A stretch of DNA of 26,409 nucleotides from an uncultured Prevotella sp. (lineage in GTDB: Bacteria; Bacteroidota; Bacteroidia; Bacteroidales; Bacteroidaceae), in the NCBI GenBank assembly GCA_937895845.1, contig CALBLK010000032.1, forward strand, positions 1 to 26,409, written 5' to 3'. Within the stretch, counting starts at the first letter, position 1. The number at the start of each line of letters is the position of its first letter. Below the pieces are notes generated by a model, which was not told the origin of the DNA, ran no database searches, and saw nothing but the letters and a program-made list of their open reading frames with translations. Of this stretch, positions 23,534 to 26,409 are shown piece after piece. The translations under genes were made by a program, and so were the position numbers.

Positions 23534-24305
23534 TACATACGAAGAGTTGCAATCATTTCTCTCTTCAGTGAAAACGGCTGCGGAAGCGGCCAGCGATGTT
23601 GCACTCGTAAGTGTGTTTGTTGCAGACAACACCGAGAGCGACGTGCAAAACATAACGTTCGCAAGTGACGCTATCACCCTGAAAGTCTTTGGGTTCCACA
23701 AGAATCTGGGCTACTTCGGCGCGGTAAAGTCAATGATGCTCGCGTCCGCTCCCGAGCTGTTTGACTTAACGGTTATATCGAATGTAGACCTTACATTGGA
23801 AAAAGACACCTTTGCCAAAATTGCAAGACAGCCTGTCTCACAAGACTTGGGATGGATTGCGCCATGCCTCTTTTCCAGGAGGCTGAATTATGACCGCAAT
23901 CCGGAAATGCCGCACAGGTATTCGAGAACAAAGCTGGAAATGCTGTGCCTCATGTTCAAGTATTCTTTGTTGATGAAGCTGTACCGCCGCCTGCTGTACC
24001 GCAAAGTGGTAAAAAGGGACACTGACCACACACCAAGAAACATTTATGCAGGACACGGGTCGTTTATCATTTTGACACGGAACTATTTTCAGCGATGCGG
24101 CAAAATAGACTATCCCCCTTTCCTCTTTTGCGAGGAAATCTATCTCGCAGAAAACTGCCGGAGAAACGGCCTTGCCGTAAAGTACGACCCAAGCATAGTC
24201 ATTTACGACAGTGAGCATGCATCTACCAGTGAGCTTGCAAAAAAGGAGATTTTCTACAAGTACAACTATATTGCCGTAAAATACATACTTGACAAGTTCT
24301 ATTAA
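23499..24305 (+). CDS. Family 2 glycosyltransferase
   Basis: A 268-aa GT-A enzyme, likely rhamnosyltransferase-like in layout, though the sugar is not certain. Motifs: VYCVTYNTYEELQ (7-19), FVADNTES, NLGYFGAVKSM, VISNVDLTL (metal/nucleotide Asp), YAGHGSFIILTR and FLFCEEIYLAE, the acidic pair typical of WcaA/RfbF-like GT2. It ends KYILDKFY. I start it at the ATG at 23499, where MKKIAVYC begins the fold. The frame is open further upstream (to 23286) but that part overlaps the GT4 gene and is not GT-like. It overlaps GT4 by 35 bases, so translation is probably coupled. Confidence 0.9.
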   Translation: MKKIAVYCVTYNTYEELQSFLSSVKTAAEAASDVALVSVFVADNTESDVQNITFASDAITLKVFGFHKNLGYFGAVKSMMLASAPELFDLTVISNVDLTLEKDTFAKIARQPVSQDLGWIAPCLFSRRLNYDRNPEMPHRYSRTKLEMLCLMFKYSLLMKLYRRLLYRKVVKRDTDHTPRNIYAGHGSFIILTRNYFQRCGKIDYPPFLFCEEIYLAENCRRNGLAVKYDPSIVIYDSEHASTSELAKKEIFYKYNYIAVKYILDKFY

Positions 24306-24345
24306 ACCGGCATAACATATATTACACACTTAACTCACGCAACAC

Positions 24346-25338
24346 ATGATACACCCTACTCAGACAAGAAAGAACAGGATATTATTCTTCCCGCTAATCT
24401 GCGTCTGCCATTTCCTTGGCCGGCATGCCCCCGAACTGCTCCTGAAGGTCCGCTATTTCTTTGTATTCAGACGCAGGCTCAACCTGAAGAACCCGACAGA
24501 CCTGAATGAAAAGATTATTTGGGCAAAGCTTTATTCGGACATTTCCGCATGGACTGACTTGGCAGACAAATACAAAGTAAGGGAATACGTCAGGTCGAAG
24601 GGCCTTGAGGACATCCTTGTAAAGCTGTATGGTGCATGGGACGACTCGGGCAAGTTCGACTTTGACAGCCTGCCAGAGACATTCATCTTGAAAGCGAACA
24701 ACGGCGACGGCAAGGGTACCAACATGGTTGTCAGGAACAAGAGCCGAATCACTCAAGATGAGAGAAGGCGTGTCGTCAGCACAATAGGCCAATGGTTACG
24801 CCGCAAGAACATCGGACTGCTTCACGCAGAGCCTCAATACAAGGGCATCCACCCCATGGTGATAGCCGAAGAGGTTCTCCCCGCGCCGGAAGGAGAAAGC
24901 TCGCTGCGCGATTACAAAATTTGGTGCTTCAAGGGAAAAGCCTACTATATATGGACTTGTGCAGAAAGGAGTGCAAGCGGAAGCAGCGCCCATGTCCTTA
25001 CATACGACAGGGAATGGAACCCGCACCCCGAGTTTTCCGTATTCAACTCCGACTACCCGGAAGACACCGTGCGAATGCCACGACCGAAGAACCTTGAAAA
25101 GATGCTCAAGATAGCCGAAAGGCTGTCGGAAGGCTTCCCTGAAGTCAGGGTTGACTTATATAACACTGAGCCTGAGAAAACCGACGGGAAGATTTATTTC
25201 GGCGAGCTGACTTTCACCTCGCACGGAGGGTTCATGGACTATTTTCAGCCCGCCTTTCTTGAAAAGGCCGGAAGCCTTTTCAGCATAAGCGACTTTCCCC
25301 AAAGATCCTCAACCTTATGGAGCAAGGGCACAGTATAG
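24346..25338 (+). CDS. TupA-like ATP-grasp protein
   Basis: A 330-aa protein of the ATP-grasp TupA type, named after an enzyme of teichuronopeptide synthesis in an alkaliphilic Bacillus. Such proteins are expected to form an amide or ester bond using ATP. Visible motifs: NPTDLNEKIIWAKLY (about 48-62), LKANNGDGKGTNMVV (nucleotide loop, about 114-128), MVIAEEVL (about 171), DYKIWCFKGKAYYI (about 189-202), VRVDLYN (about 267) and IYFGELTFTSHGGF (about 283-296, metal-binding Glu). A hydrophobic N-terminal helix (about 11-25) may tether it to the membrane. In this operon it could attach an amino acid or similar group to the glycan. The substrate is inference only. It follows the GT2 gene after 40 bases. 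Confidence 0.82.
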   Translation: MIHPTQTRKNRILFFPLICVCHFLGRHAPELLLKVRYFFVFRRRLNLKNPTDLNEKIIWAKLYSDISAWTDLADKYKVREYVRSKGLEDILVKLYGAWDDSGKFDFDSLPETFILKANNGDGKGTNMVVRNKSRITQDERRRVVSTIGQWLRRKNIGLLHAEPQYKGIHPMVIAEEVLPAPEGESSLRDYKIWCFKGKAYYIWTCAERSASGSSAHVLTYDREWNPHPEFSVFNSDYPEDTVRMPRPKNLEKMLKIAERLSEGFPEVRVDLYNTEPEKTDGKIYFGELTFTSHGGFMDYFQPAFLEKAGSLFSISDFPQRSSTLWSKGTV

Positions 25339-25375
25339 ATGTTGATGTCTTTTGAACACCTGTTTGCCGAAAATT

Positions 25376-25768
25376 ATGCGGCTATTGAAATCATTTATCG
25401 TTTGGATATGCTTCATCCCCGTGGCAATACTCAACGGCGGGTTGCGCGAGCATGTACTGGTGAGGCTTGTCGGAGAAGCAGCGGCACTTCCTGTGAGCGG
25501 GATATTGCTGAGCGTGTCCATCTTCCTTGTGTCATGGCTTGCGCTTCCCCGCCTGGCTAAAGGCTGCAACATGAAAGAGTGCCTGGCGACAGGTGCTTGC
25601 TGGACGCTGTCGACTGTAGCCTTCGAGTCTGCGGCAGGAATTGCCGGGGGCAGTACCGCCACAGAAATTCTTGCTGCCTACAACCCAACGGATGGCAATC
25701 TGTGGGTACTTGTATTGGCGACAACGATGTTGTCGCCTGTCCTGCTGAAAGTCCTCAGACGGGTATAG
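25376..25768 (+). CDS. Small four-helix membrane protein, function unknown
   Basis: A 130-aa hydrophobic protein with about four helices, near residues 5-22, 37-58, 70-92 and 103-126. The motif AILNGGLREHVL (about 17-28) after the first helix and a Glu within VAFESAAGIAGG stand out. I cannot name a family. I chose the ATG at 25376 rather than an in-frame TTG at 25352, since it begins the first helix with MRLLK. It lies 37 bases past the ATP-grasp gene on the same strand and may be the last gene of the operon. The polar-charged residues in the helices (Glu, Arg) could suit a transporter-like or small channel role, but this is not supported further. Confidence 0.7.
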   Translation: MRLLKSFIVWICFIPVAILNGGLREHVLVRLVGEAAALPVSGILLSVSIFLVSWLALPRLAKGCNMKECLATGACWTLSTVAFESAAGIAGGSTATEILAAYNPTDGNLWVLVLATTMLSPVLLKVLRRV

Positions 25769-25824
25769 AGGCTTTGCCCCAATACCGACTTTCAAATGCC
25801 CCCACCTCACAAGGCGGCATGAGA

Positions 25825-25860
25825 TAATCCCAAATCGGTCAATTGACCGATTTGGGATTA
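25825..25860. repeat. Perfect 36-bp palindrome, palindromic repeat copy 2
   Basis: TAATCCCAAATCGGTCAA (25825-25842) is followed directly by its exact reverse complement (25843-25860). It lies between converging genes (the membrane protein ending at 25768 and the minus-strand gene ending at 25927), the position of a bidirectional terminator, but neither side has a T-run. It shares CCCAAATCGGTCA with the element at 17169-17195. Confidence 0.85.
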
Positions 25861-25926
25861 AAAGGCTCTGTTGTCTGTTGTCACCGATGAATGTGCTTCC
25901 TGCACACGCGCTCATGGGCGCTGCGC

Positions 25927-26409
25927 TCACTTGACAAGCACCTTCATCACTCTGCCACCGGTCTTGACGATGTTCATGCCTTTCTGCAGGCCATCGGTGC
26001 GGCGGCCGTTCATGTCGTAATATTCCGTTGCCGCGTCGTTGAGCGCGCCGACAACTGCCGGGGTGTCAATGGCTGAGGTCTCGCCGTCCATGTTGATGCT
26101 CAGCACCGGCGCGCGCTGCGCGGCTGTCTGCTGCTGCGGCTGGATGTAGGCGCGGAAAGCGGCCAGCTTCACGCCGCTGGCAACCTCCTTGTAGTCACCG
26201 ACGAGGCGGAACTTGTCATTGGCAAGGAAATAGCAGTCGTCGGCGAGCTGTGCCGTGGCGAATGTGCCCACCAGGCGGTTGCCGGCCGTCTCGCCTATGG
26301 GTGCGGTCACCAGCTGCTCGCCAACTTCCCCAGCTGCATGCTTGACGCTGATTTCCTCCCGCCCCGCGTCCTTCTTGCGGACAATCACAGGATAGCCGGC
26401 GGTTACCCG
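25927..26409 (-). CDS. Partial: C-terminal part of a secreted protein with a sorting-like tail
   Basis: Only the last 160 codons are in the window; the frame runs off the right edge with no start. The visible part begins VTAGYPVIVRKK and ends YYDMNGRRTDGLQKGMNIVKTGG-RVMKVLVK. The closing pattern (a Tyr-Asp-x-Asn-Gly-Arg core, then Gly-x-x-Ile-Val and a final Lys-Val-Leu-Val-Lys strand) resembles the C-terminal tails of Prevotella surface and type IX secretion proteins. The segment before it is beta-rich and Ala/Gly/Thr-rich. I cannot say what the mature protein does. It converges on the polysaccharide operon, and the palindrome lies between the two. Confidence 0.65.
   Translation of the reverse strand, partial: RVTAGYPVIVRKKDAGREEISVKHAAGEVGEQLVTAPIGETAGNRLVGTFATAQLADDCYFLANDKFRLVGDYKEVASGVKLAAFRAYIQPQQQTAAQRAPVLSINMDGETSAIDTPAVVGALNDAATEYYDMNGRRTDGLQKGMNIVKTGGRVMKVLVK

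Noticed and set aside
25532..25930. Minus-strand 132-codon frame over the small membrane protein
   Set aside because: It crosses the palindrome and lies opposite a better-supported hydrophobic gene with regular helices.

Overview
The window looks like chromosome from a Bacteroidales bacterium, most likely Prevotellaceae. This is an inference from several signs: Bacteroidetes-type promoters (TTTG, 19-20 bases, TAnnTTTG; two near-perfect examples), few Shine-Dalgarno sites, DUF1573 and thioester-less alpha-2-macroglobulin proteins, a BY-kinase with a Gly/Tyr tail, and a C-terminal tail resembling type IX secretion sorting tails at the right edge. Base composition is moderately GC-rich overall but visibly more AT-rich in the flippase gene near 17.4-18.7 kb.

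Left third (1-9420, all genes on the minus strand): about 500 bases without a gene, holding a 22-bp tandem repeat and a perfect 16-bp inverted repeat. Then come ispH (isoprenoid synthesis), meaB (GTPase chaperone of methylmalonyl-CoA mutase), a DUF1573 periplasmic protein and a giant alpha-2-macroglobulin-like protein of 1863 aa. A tRNA-Val(CAC) with its own promoter follows.

Middle (9880-17120): a minus-strand operon rmlA-wzc-HAD phosphatase ends at a strand-specific terminator hairpin. It is divergent from a plus-strand block, an unknown 207-aa gene followed by a coiled-coil gene, zapA and rny (cell division and RNA decay). The two divergent promoters carry the same 17-bp core in opposite orientation. 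The zapA-rny unit ends at a terminator.

Right third (17371-25768, plus strand): a compact Wzx/Wzy-type polysaccharide operon: flippase, a glycosyltransferase-acyltransferase fusion, Wzz-like chain-length regulator, EpsG-like polymerase, GT4, GT2, a TupA-like ATP-grasp protein, and a small four-helix membrane protein. Together with rmlA and wzc this covers precursor synthesis, assembly, flipping, polymerisation and length control. No initiating sugar-phosphate transferase, no Wza exporter and no rmlBCD lie in the window, so they must be elsewhere. Related palindromes lie on both sides of the operon. The right edge holds the 3' part of a minus-strand gene for a probable secreted protein.

I did not find a clearly new defence or mobile system. 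The most distinctive points are the HAD phosphatase coupled to the tyrosine kinase, the GT2-acyltransferase fusion, the TupA-like ligase in the glycan operon, and several unexplained repeat structures.
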